A DNA stretch of 64,000 nucleotides from Clytia hemisphaerica. Taxonomy: Eukaryota; Cnidaria; Hydrozoa; Leptothecata; Clytiidae. Of this stretch, positions 47,057 through 59,100 are shown piece by piece. The translations under genes and the position numbers were made by a program. Under the pieces are notes generated by a model. The model saw only the letters and a program-made list of their open reading frames with translations. It had not been told where the DNA came from and did not search any database. Numbering within the stretch: the first letter of the stretch is position 1; each line of letters begins with the position of its first letter. The stretch covers positions 149,863-213,862 of the forward strand of contig CACVBU010000893.1 in the NCBI GenBank assembly GCA_902728285.1, given 5' to 3'.

Positions 47057-50000
47057 TCAATGACCACCACCTTTCTTTGTTGGCAATGGTGGAGGTGCAC
47101 CGTCAGCCTCATCCTGTAACAATAAAAAGAAAACAGCATTTGAAACCCCGCCTTGAAAATTATTTCAATCTGGTAGGACGAAAAAATAAGGGTTCTCTAA
47201 TAGTTACACCGATGAAGTAAGTACTCCATGGATGGGGGTCCATGTTTTCAACTGATCCCAATTTTTAAGTCATCTTTCAAGGTATTTGGGTTGAAGTACA
47301 TGCTTCATACCTGCGGCGGCTTTTTCCCTAAAAAATATTTTTGCAATTTTGCCCCCAAATAAATTCGTCGCTACACCTATATGACGAGTTTATTTACCGA
47401 AAAAAGAAATATAAAATGACTGAATAGCCGGTACTTTTTGGACTTGCTTTAAGGCCGCTACCCACTCAGCATTTTATGGTCGGCGAACAAGACACACGGC
47501 TCGGACGTTTTGGTCGCTGAACGCTTTTCCCATTCCACTGATCCAAAATAAAGGGGACATATGCTGCACATTTTTCTTTTTTCTATTGTTGATATTTTTT
47601 TGCACATGGTACAAGAGAGTTAAATGTCTCTTTTGATTGGTTAATTAAAAAAGAACAATAGGGAAGCTGCACAGCTTAGCGAAAAAAGTTGAAAAGTTTC
47701 AAATCTTGTTGCGCTCAAAGCGACAGCCTTTGAAGGCTTAATTTATGTAATTCATGCAATAATTAAGCCATGCGCCTTGTTCGCCGACCATAAAATGCTG
47801 AGTGGGTAGCAGCCTTTAGGCGTACAAGCTTTTGCGAGCTTTTGCTATTTTCATTCTTGCCAACTAAATTCCCTTTTGGTTTACCCTTTCCTCAAATTTG
47901 TATGCCTTAAAAGTATAGGGCTATTCCTTAGGACCCGTAACAAGAATAGTATTTTTAGAGACAATCTTTTGATACGGGAATACGGAAATTTGAAGCTTAA
48001 ACCCTGTTAGACTTAGAGCAGTTTAGAGGAAATTTGACGTCAATCGAATTCAAACCTTTGATTGTCGTCCATTTTCAACGCACTTTTTCCCCTTAAAGTT
48101 ATGTCGGCAACGTCAGTCTTCCGACCGTGAAAAGTCTTTACGGGGCTAAATTCGCATACTCAAACTCAAAAACGCCTCAAAATGCGTAGACTAGCAAACT
48201 AGTCTGTTAATTAATCATGTCCAGGAATCAATAAATTATTTTCGTGATTTGGTTTATTGCGGTATATAACTTGTGAAAAATAGAAATCATTGTCTGGAAA
48301 ATCGTAAAACTCGCGGAACTTCAAAGGTTCCATGTTTTGTCACAAACAAGGAAATACAAAACAATGGGAATGTGTTTCATACAAATTCGGTCCAGCCAAA
48401 GGCCTGAATTATTGCGTGTCAGAAAGAAGAGATGGGAGCGGAAAAGAAGAAACTGATTATCAAAGAAAAACATTCGAATATTTCCCCAAATTTTCGTGAC
48501 AACCTTATAAAAATAAATCACGGAAAACGTGAAGCCAGACCAAGAACTGCCAAGAAGGGAAATCATTATCACGAAAGGAAACTTGTAAATATTTTATTGT
48601 GACTAGTTTTTGTACATATAATTTAAATGTTTTGAGTCCTCCCGACTGGCAGGGATGTTCTGGAATTTTTATAAGATACTTCAGTAATTGGTCATTTGAA
48701 GTAATAAAAATGACGCATTCTTTAGAAAAAGCAATAAAATTGTTGTATTACTGGTTAAAGACCAACCAAATCAAGAAAGAGCTTGTAAAAACTCCAGCTT
48801 GTCCCGACTGGCATTGGAACCCTTAGAAGAGGAATTGAAATCGGGAGGCAAGCCGAAATTGGTGTCGCTACAAAAAGGATACCTGTAAAAGCGGATCATC
48901 TCTGTACCTTTCATTAGTCTAGGTATCCCCGGTGTAGCTTAACCCCCTGCAAATGTTGACTCTTCTAATCAAAATTAACAAGGACCCGTAAATCTGTACA
49001 TCCAGTGCCCTTTTAGCGTTCCATTAGAAGATCAAGAAAGATCGAGGAATGGTTAAATCTATAGACTGAACAATAGCCTAGCAAACAGAGAGAGAGTTTT
49101 CGAAACATCAAAGAAACTTTAAACCATGAGGTGTGCAATTTGAATGCAAAAAACCTACATTTGATTCCTCGTCTTCTCGAGTTGGCTCCAAAGAACTCGT
49201 GGATCCAAATGGCATCGGAGGTGGCACTGCTTGCGGCCGCGGGCTCGCTTGGGGTGGTAACGTTTTAGAGGACTTTTGCGGAATAGCTGGAGCTTCTTCA
49301 TTTTGTAGCTGTTGTGATGGCAAGGGTGGTTTGGGCGGTAAAACTGGCGAACCTTTCGCATTGCCCCTATAAGGTCTTGGCGCAGCTGGCATGTTGGGTG
49401 CACGTCTTGGGATTTCAAGAGGTGGTTGTGGACTGACGTCACGTGATGGCATATTGGGAATTGTATCGTAGCCTTGACGTGGTGAAGGCGATGGACCCTT
49501 CGGTGGTAATGGTGCGGGTAGCTGAAGGGAAAGAAAACACCAGGTTAAATGTTTATGTTTCCCCATGTTGAATCTCTCTAATATGATTTCAAGGAAACAA
49601 AAGTTTTCTTCGAATTCTAGAAAGATTCAGATTCAGACGGGAAGTATTTTATACGACTTTCCAATTATTCATTGATAAAATCAATACTAATCATTTCATG
49701 CTTAATGTGACCCTCAAAGGTATCTATTCAAATATAAATTTGTGTTTAAGGGGTAATAATGAGTAAGAATAACGTGTCTTTCTAAAATTTACCCAAAGCA
49801 TGAAACACTTACCGTATTTGTGGAGCCACTGATAGAATTGTTTGAAGGTGACTTGTTCAGTGTTCGTTTATCACGCCCAGGTAAAGGTGGAGGCGGGGCG
49901 TTACTATCCGTTGGCGTTAAATCAAGATTGGGTGGTGAAATCATTGAGTGGATTGGTGAACTCGGTCCAACGATTGTAGTGTGGCGGTTCGATCTTTCAC

Positions 50001-50104
50001 TCATATGTGGTGAGCCTGGTGACGGGTGTGGAATATGCGTGGTGATACGTTTGTTGATCGGACTGTTGTTATGGAAACCATGTGCTTCAGATTGTGGCCG
50101 GTCG
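47057..50104 (-). other. Proline-rich C-terminal tail of DOCK
   Basis: Three exons (50104-49813, 49521-49159, 47113-47057) encode a Ser/Pro-rich tail of about 240 residues with many PxxP motifs: [30 protein letters not shown] and the terminal [12 protein letters not shown]. Class II SH3-binding sites (PxLPxK/R) are evident. DOCK1-4 tails bind the adaptor Crk through such motifs, so adaptor recruitment is the likely role. Confidence 0.8.
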
Positions 50105-53100
50105 CTGATTAAAATTAAGAAATAATTATTTGCCAATCTTTCAAAACTATTGTGTACATTTTCTACGAAATCATTGATTTTTTTTATTGTTCGGAATAAT
50201 TAAATGGGGATTCTGACACTTCTAGCCCAAAGGCCGAATAAATCAAGTAAATTAAAATTTTAAAAGTTATCTTTCATCATAAACAAAGTAAATAGTACAC
50301 TACTCCGAGTTTCATGCTTACTGCACTTGTCAAATGTACAAATAAAATGAATCTGTTTTGAAATTCTCATTTAAAAAGCTAAAAAATGTTAAAAAGTTGA
50401 AATAATTAGTGCGATAAAAAATTGATGTGCGTATAAAAGGGTAATAAAAGGTAGATAAGTAAATTACTGTAACGTTTTAACGTTTTCATGTTATATATTT
50501 GTGGGAATTTAAGAAAAGTCGATTCTCTCGAAAGGAATACTTATACAAAGGGGGATACTACTAACCCAGTCATGTCGAATTCAGAACGTATTCTTCTTGC
50601 GACAGGAGCCTGGGCAGCGAAGCCATTCTCTGAGAATATGGTGCGCCGATTGTGAATTTCATTCTACAAATAAATATGCAAAAACATAACATTTAATTAA
50701 GATCTGTTAAGATTGTCAGTTTTTATAAATCAACTTTGAATTTCAAAATCTAGAAATACGATATCAAATTAATTTAGTAGGACGGCCATACATGGCCCCT
50801 CTATTAACTCTATAGGGGGTATTTAAAGTAGATAATGTCCAATTTGTGGAGTCTTCTTTGAGTGGCAACCATCAAATAATCGGGTTAACTAATAACGCGG
50901 CTAGAGCAAGAAAAAGGTCATATCATTCTCCGTAATCTTCCTCATCTCGTTGGAAACAAAAAATAACAATTTTTTGTAAAGAAGATCTTGTTTGCGATTT
51001 TTCATTGTGAAAGGATTCAGAAGACATTGGCTTGAAACTTCAGCGAGGCTTCGTTCGTGTTCAAATGTATTCGATTTGCTCAGATAAAAACTTTCATATT
51101 CCCGAAAGACAAAATAAATCAAGCGGTAAAACGCTACCTGTTTCTTTCGATAAGGAGCTGCTTTAGCTTTATTTTCTTTCATCAGTTTTTCCATTTTCTC
51201 GTGCAGAGGTTGTAATTGAGGTGTGACTACGCCCTTGTGTATTTTCAACCCTCTTTCACAGTGATCGACCTAAAATAACAAGAATACATTACAAATGATT
51301 TCTATGAGAACAAAGTATATCAGAACATAAAATTTTGAGACTAAATATAAAAGAACATAAGAGCATCTCAAGGCTTTATGGGATCTACAACATGCAATTT
51401 ATTCGAAAATTACAGCAAAATACTCAAAAATGCAGGAGAACATTTTAAAACCAACAAAAGTTTCAAAACCTTTCGATGTTCTTATAAAAACAGTATATTT
51501 CATTTGCTGAATGGATGAACTCAAGTACGATCTACTACCGTTAGCCAGTATAAAGTGACTGTTCACGTTTGCTAACGTTTGCGGACTTATCAGCAATAAA
51601 AAACGAAGAGGTTTTTCAAAGTCAGTAACGTTCGAAGAGAAACCACGAAACTTCAAGTAAAACATAAGGGTTAAAAGTAAACATAAAGAGTAGTAATTCC
51701 AAAGAGGGTGGTGCACAGAAGGTGTATCATGTCCGAAAGAGTGTCGAACGAAATGAAAAACATAGTACCTGTTCAACAATGAGGTCTTTGATTTGGTCGA
51801 TGTACATAGAATGTTCAGGATTCAACTCCATGTAGTCTCGTGAAAAGAAGATCTACGAGAAATTTACACATAGCATGATCAAAATCTAAAATCTAATACA
51901 GATAGTAGTGTTGAGTGTCCCTTGAAAATGTCACCTACCCATCTACAGATTCTACCGATCAACCAAGGCTTGTGAACAAAACCTTATTTATTAAACCATT
52001 TATTTAATCTAGCTTCAAATCGGCTCAGAAATTAGAAAGAAATTAACCCCCTCTTTTGACGAGGTCAATTATCCAGTCAATTATGAGCATTATCCAGTCT
52101 AAGTATAACTAATCGAACAACTTCCAAGCGTCATATTTCAGTATTCTGATTCCGAGCGTTATTTAGCATTCCTTATTGCTTCCGATGAGTCCTTCTTCCC
52201 GTATCTGATCGAGTTAGGTATTTATATATTTTATACACACAGCATATACACTATATTAACACTTCTCTTGTAAGAAGAACCAATATTTTTGGATTTGGGT
52301 CAAATTTCCCTGGATAGTTTCCGTCCGACCTTAGATTGGGTTAGTTTGGCGTGAAACTTTTTTATAAAGTTTACTATGATTAAAAGCATTCGGAAAGAAG
52401 AAAATATATATGAGCAACTAACTAACACACAAAACCTACGTACCTTTTCGTAATTGGAAATGCCACCCATAACAGCTGCATCAATGACACCATTTAACAA
52501 CATAGTGAATGGGTTCAAATCAATCTTGGGGTTGGCTGCGTACCGATTACACATGGTCAATATCTCTTTGTTCTTCATCGTCAATGTGTCAATTGCTGTT
52601 TCTATGGGTGATAGCTCCACCTGAAAATAATCACTCGAATAAAATACTGAAACCTTTAAAGGTCAGAGTTTTATTTCCCACCTTTTTACAAAATAAGGTT
52701 ATGAGGCTTACGGAGAAGCAAATCTCGACATTTCTTAAAAGTGAAACGATTTTCTATTTTCTAAACAATGGAAAGAGAAAAACTTGATGCTTGGTACTTG
52801 TCCCTTATCCCTGAAATTTCCAAAAATATTTGCTTTCCATAGCATATACTTGACGTCAAGGCTATTCCACGTCCACACTTTTTCTAATAATATGTTTAGA
52901 GCATACTTTAAAGATACAAAGCTTTTGCAGTAGCAAAAAAATCGAATTTGCGTCAGAACACTTGAAAAGTTTCTTATTCCCGAAAATCATAAAAGTGGAA
53001 CTCCCAAGAAACGGAATAAAAAAATCCCAGTTTATTGTTAGGCTTATCTTAGCAATGCTTTCCAGAGAAATCATGCTTTATTCAGGGTCCACAACTATAA

Positions 53101-56100
53101 ACTTAAAAAAAGAGAGCTAAAAACTTACAGAACTTCGTGATTTGACTTCGAACCAACGAAGTTTACCAGGGAAACTGTCTTTAGTCGTCATGCTTGTTCG
53201 TTCAATCCATAATGTCTGATGAGAAATCGAGGAAAAGAGAAGCTTTCAGAAACACTATAATCAAATCCTTTGTGTTTGGAGGGCATCTTCGAATTGTACT
53301 AGATTCTTTTTCTAAGCATCCTCAAAAAGTCCGTACCTGTATTTTACATTAGGTAGTCACATCATATCATAGAGTATGATGGAGGGGGAGAGTTCCGTCC
53401 TCTTGAAGCGGTGAAGGCATAAGATAAAAGAGAGCTACTAGGTTTCGCCACTGACGATCGAGGTAGTGAAAGTCGTGGGATCTTAGTAAGTTTACAAATA
53501 TATCTCAATTGGCAACTTACAGCGAATTCATTTTCTTTATCTTTCTTTCCTTTATGAAAAGGACGACTCAATGTGAATTCACTGACATCGTTCACTTCGT
53601 AAAACCTGAAAAAAGGTGGAAAATAATGATTCTGTATTCAGGCCCATTCAATTTATCAACAACCAATCACCATCAACCCAAGTGGAAAATATAAGCTTTT
53701 TATTGTTCCCCATGGTAAACTCAGGAATGGAAGATAGAGTCGATATTTAACATGAATAGCCCAGTAATCTAGGACTTTTAGACGTCCTTGAGATTGTTGG
53801 TCAGCCTAAGCTGAGCATTCAAATAGGTAAAATTCAGTTCCATAAGACGACAAAAAAAAAATCCGATCTTCCGATCTCACTTTGATTTCTAAACTTTCTT
53901 CCGATCGGGTTAACTTTTTGTGTACTTTTAGCGTGCGTTGTTTTTACAGATCATAATGTAGTGTTTCAAGATGGCAGCTCAAGCGATATAAGTCAGATGT
54001 GATAAGTCAGTGTTGTACCAAAGTATTTCCAGTGTAAATCTGTTGCAAGCTTCAATTTCTGACATTTATTTTTTTAATTCAGCAAATCAAACACATGATT
54101 TTCATCAAGGGGATTCTTTTTCTACGTCTTTTGAAAGTTTAAAGCCGTTTGCTCAAGTTTTTGTTTATGTTGAATTTTCTGATATTTTTTATTGCTGCTT
54201 TTTAATAGTTTTTGCAATAAAAACATATTTTTCTTGTTTGCCTCTAGGGGATTGATGGTGTTATAATGTTATTGGAATTTGATAAAGTTTACAAAAGTAC
54301 AGCTACTGTATAAATTTGACAAAGACTGGATGCAATCGTGCTTTTTTGGACTTGGACATGTTTGATAAGGCGAATCGTAAAAAATTTTTTGGTTCTCGTC
54401 ATTTCTACTTTAAAAGTGAGAGTCGTTCGTTCGGTTGAAAATATTTTTCTGTTAAGAAGCAGCTACATCTTGTTGAAAGGGAATCCGTGTGGACTGATCC
54501 GAATTTTAAAATTGAGAAACCGTGGATAAACTGGTGTTTTCGGTTTAAATTAGCATGCGGCTCTCTACTTCGATTTGAAAACTTGTTTAAACACAGAGCG
54601 TGCAGAGGTCGACAGTGGAAATCTAGCAAAGCAGCGGAAAAGCTTTCCGACTCTCCAACTCTACCTGCTGACCGTAAATCAGGGTCGGTCAGATGACGGG
54701 AACCAAATGATGACATCACATCTCCTATCATTGGACTTTTTTTATGACAAATGGTCTTTGGAATTTGATCGTTTATATTAATATTAATATATACAGTTCT
54801 TGTTGAAATTGATCAAACTATTTTTCACACAGTTCCGGACGCAGATTGTGTTTTTCTAACCTTTTCTAACCTTGGCGCACGTTTTGACTGAATGATGGAA
54901 TGGAATGAATGGCGATAACAGTTTATATATATCTCTTATCAGACTTGCAGAAAGCGGGCTGGCGTCAAGTTACACAACATGCACACTCTCATCACAACTT
55001 GCACAGCCATAACAAACAGATCAATCTGGTCTTCATTTAACATTGTTTTAAAGTTTAAAAAACACTGCCAGTGCTTGGCACAGAAGAGAGGACTCCCAGT
55101 TGAAATTAATTGCTACACTGCTGCCCTGTTGAATTTATTTGTGTGTTTATTCCGCCAAGGCGGTAAATCAATCGCCCAAATTCATAGACCAATCAAAAGC
55201 GAGTTTAAAGCAAAATGGGGGAAAAATGAGCTTCCCCGCATAGTTATGAATTTTAAGTTTTGCTTTCGATTATCATTTGCGACCAGCAAAGTCTTCAAGA
55301 TGGTTGTGTGCATGTTGTGTAACTTGACGGTACTAAACTACAAAATTTATTTACGCAGACTGGATGCAAATTGTGTTTTACAAGATTTTGTGATTTTGCT
55401 TCAAGTGCAAAGTAGGACAATGATCAGTCACATTTTTGGACCTACCTGGAGGTCCTATAAATTAACCTGTGTTGGTCCGTCCGTCCGTTCGTCTGTTACC
55501 AGCTTTTCTCGGGATTGAATCATAGGAATTGTTCATGTGTTCATTTTTCATTCAGGTAGGTCCATAAATGTATCACTTGTTTTTAATGGAATCGCAGAAA
55601 GTTACGACAAATGGCTTTTTGACTTTGAATAATTAAAAAACTAAACAATTTGTTCAACAGTTCTGGACGCAAATTATGTTTGCCTTGACAAATTTTGGCT
55701 TTGACTGAATAGCAGTCAGTTTTTACGTACCTCATTGAGTAGTTGTATTTTAATGACCAACCAGGTCATTCATTTGAGGGCTATGCATGTTAGCCTCCAC
55801 TGATGCAAGTTACCCGATCTCACGGTATGAACTACGTTTTGCAAAGTTTTTGATGCAAATTGTGTTTTTCTGGAGTTTGCGCTTTGTGACTTAAAGCTTG
55901 TATGTAGCTTGTTAGTTGAAAGTTTTATTGGAGTTTTATCAAGTAAAACAAAAAGTACAGTTTCTATGGATATTTGATGGATATCTTTATTTTGGTTCTG
56001 ACGTTTTGGCAATTTTCTTATTTATTTTTAATAAAACTTTGGTCAGATAATGGATTGTCTACCTTAAAGGAAGAAATTTCAGAGGGAATTTAATTTGGCG

Positions 56101-59100
56101 GATGGACGAAAAAACTAAATTTGGCGGGAATTTAATTTGGCGGTCGCTTAAAAATTTAACATTAGGATGGCGTCAAAACAGCGAAAAAATAGCAAGAACA
56201 CCTTAAAACATAAAAGAGATCATATTTTCAAAATGTTTGATTTGTCCGGAATTTAATTTGGCGGATGGCGGAAAAAAGAAATTTTGGCGGGAACTTAATT
56301 TGGCGGATTTCAGTCAAATCCGCAAAATCCGCCAAATTTTCTTTCCGCCAAAATTTCTTCCTTTAAGGTACATCCAACAGAAAAAATGTATCATAACTGA
56401 CTGGAATGAAATTAACAAAATGTTTAATTACACTATGTTTCTCTTTTATTTTGTAGTAATGAACTATAGCTTAATTGTTTGATGTTTGGAGGAGCTCTCA
56501 GGCTTGTTTTAAAATTTAAATAATTTTAAATCAAGTTATCAAATGTTTCACATTTTGTACATTATTCAACATTTTTAGTCTACTCTGTTTCAGTACATCT
56601 CTTACATCTGTTAACCTACTTATTAAAGCTATCTAGCTAAGCTCTATTGGCTGACCTTCCAGCCTCGGCTGGTTTATTGTTTTTAGGGGATCCACTGCCA
56701 GCTGGCTCGGTTATCTATGAATTGAAGGAGACATTGGAAGGAGCAGGGATTCAAACTACGAACCCCTGTTTTGTAACGCTGACGCCTTTGACCAATTGAC
56801 CATCGCTCCTCAAGGTGTTGCAGACTCTATTGAAGACCGGAAATCAATCGAAAATTTCTTACACAACTTACTTAGTGATTTGATCAGCAATATTTTTGCC
56901 TTGGAATTTTCTTCGTTCCACTGGTTTCGCATCCACTTTGCATACTTGGATCCCTGTAATAGGAGCATTCCCAAAAATAAAGAATTATTACTTTACACAT
57001 TACACCAACAACCATGTGATATAATCTTGGAGACGAGTTTAGAAGTGTTGAATGAGATTAAAGCCACTACATCGATTCACTCAAAAATCATGACATCATC
57101 CGACCTTGGTTAGTTTAAACCAAGCCCATAGTTTATTATTCCCCTCCCGTACTCATAACTGACGATTAGAACAAAAAAGGTCAACTTACATTGGCGTAGA
57201 GATTCTGTTGTTTCAGGTCCTGGTGGTGTCAACTTTTGTAGAAACTGAAAAGAGAGAAACATTCTTTAGAAAGGACCCCGTTTGTGTATTTTCAAGTCTT
57301 TCAATACTGCAATAGTTTTTTCATAGTTTTCAATATCTTCCCGAAACTAGATGAGGGACCCACCAGTTCACCCTGAGTTCTTCCTTTTACCTTGATCCTT
57401 CTTTTTCATTGTGGAATACTAATCAGAAGGAAATCAAAGTTTTTAGTCGGTCAGGTATAAAACAAGTGAATTTTTAGATTGCAGCTGAGTGCTCTACCTT
57501 CAGAAGTGAGTACGAGTCTCATAAAGTATAACAAACCTGTGCTCCTGGAAACTGTATTTGGAGCCTCATTTTGAATCCATTCAATTGCTCAAACTCGTTG
57601 CCACGGTAAATGTAAACTTTATTCTGAAAACATGAAAATAGAGAAAGCTTTTTTTGTTTCATATCGTCAACCAGCCGTGAAGATCTCAAAACTGCAAGTA
57701 TATACTCGCTCAAAACAAAATAATAGGGTGTGACAGAGAGAACAAAATACCTTCAAAAACGTTGGAAATCCTTTTCCATAATAACCAACTCGGAAATAAG
57801 TAGGTTCTGGACGGACTGCTGTTTTGATGATATTGTCGAAAAACTTGGCTTGCTTTTCCTAAAAGGGAGGGATATAAAAAAGAATAACAAAGTCTGCGAA
57901 AATGAATAATTGTAAGAATTTTAAGATCTACCATGGACCTTGACCTGTTCAAATCAAGCAACCTTTTGGTGCGCAGAAAAGGTATAGAATGTTTATAAAT
58001 AGACTGAAGATTTGTAATAATCTAATCTCAAAATCTTTTAGAGGGACAAGAGGCCCGCAATACTAACTACCGAAATTCAAGCGTACTCAGTAATACCAAC
58101 TTGGAAAGAAAAAGAAAACTTACCAATATTTGACTGAGTTTAATGTAATCATAAGTTTCACTTTCGTATTGGTCAGCCAGCTCTTTACACCGCCTGATAC
58201 CATACTCCCACATCTGAAAATACGGGTTAAGTCATTATTCATTAAAGTTGAAAATTACACTGCTGTGTCAATCTGAAAGTCCTGTTTTCCTGGATACACT
58301 TTGGCTCTAAGTATTACCATAATCGAGATAATAATTGACGATTTTCGTGACTAATTTCATACCTTTCCTTTGTCGAAATATTCGATAATATCTTTGTAGA
58401 GATTTTCTTTTAGCTCTCGTTGTGTTTTGGCGTCGTATCGCGACGTGTTGATGCCGGGTACCGACGAGCTGATCGGCGGTTCTTCTGACCACTATTCAGT
58501 AAAGAAGAAAGGAGGGTAAGAATAATATTCGAGGCCTTAGTTCATGTTCATCTACGATGCATATTCAAACAATATTTTCTTGTATCAAAATCTGACTGAA
58601 AAGAACATTGGGTTTCGTCAAATGAAATTAAAATATTCGTAGTCATTATGACTGGTGCTCTTTTTCGCATTTAACCTGATTCGATCCTTAAATCTTAATA
58701 TGCCCTTCCGATTTATATTCATACATGGGGTGTACAAACATTTCGAGGGAGTAATCCAAGAACTTCGAGCGGGGTTAAAGAGCGTTTTTTTCAGGGGATA
58801 AAAAGTTATCCTAAAACTTCCAAGAGGTAAAAGACTGATTTAAGTTCGCCCCCTAAATTTAACTTATAAGGCGAAAATAAACAAGTGATACTTTTATGGA
58901 CCTACCTGGTTATGCATTTAACAAATATAATTGATATCTACGTGAGCATGACCGTTAAACAATCATTCAGAACACAAATAGTGACGATCTCTCAAAATTA
59001 GTCGTTTGTTTCTTATAAAAAACGTTTAGAAACCAAAATTTCATGCTCTTGAAGTAATCTTTCATATTCAAGACTTCGTGAGCAAAAAAAAAAACATCTA

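Larger units (their letters stand above)
53606..57189 (-). other. DOCK intron region that should contain an unlocated exon
   Basis: The upstream exon ends with one base of a codon (57190) while the downstream exon (53605) needs two bases before it, so direct splicing breaks the frame. DOCK relatives have about 25-30 residues at this point. One exon of length 3n+1 should lie here; I could not recognise it. The interval holds a short GGACCTACC element, a TA-flanked MITE and a tRNA-derived SINE. Confidence 0.65.

Noticed and set aside
53868-53877. Residual sequencing adapter (CTTCCGATCT)
   Set aside because: Only 10 bases match, the bases before them do not continue the adapter, and the flanks are ordinary AT-rich sequence.
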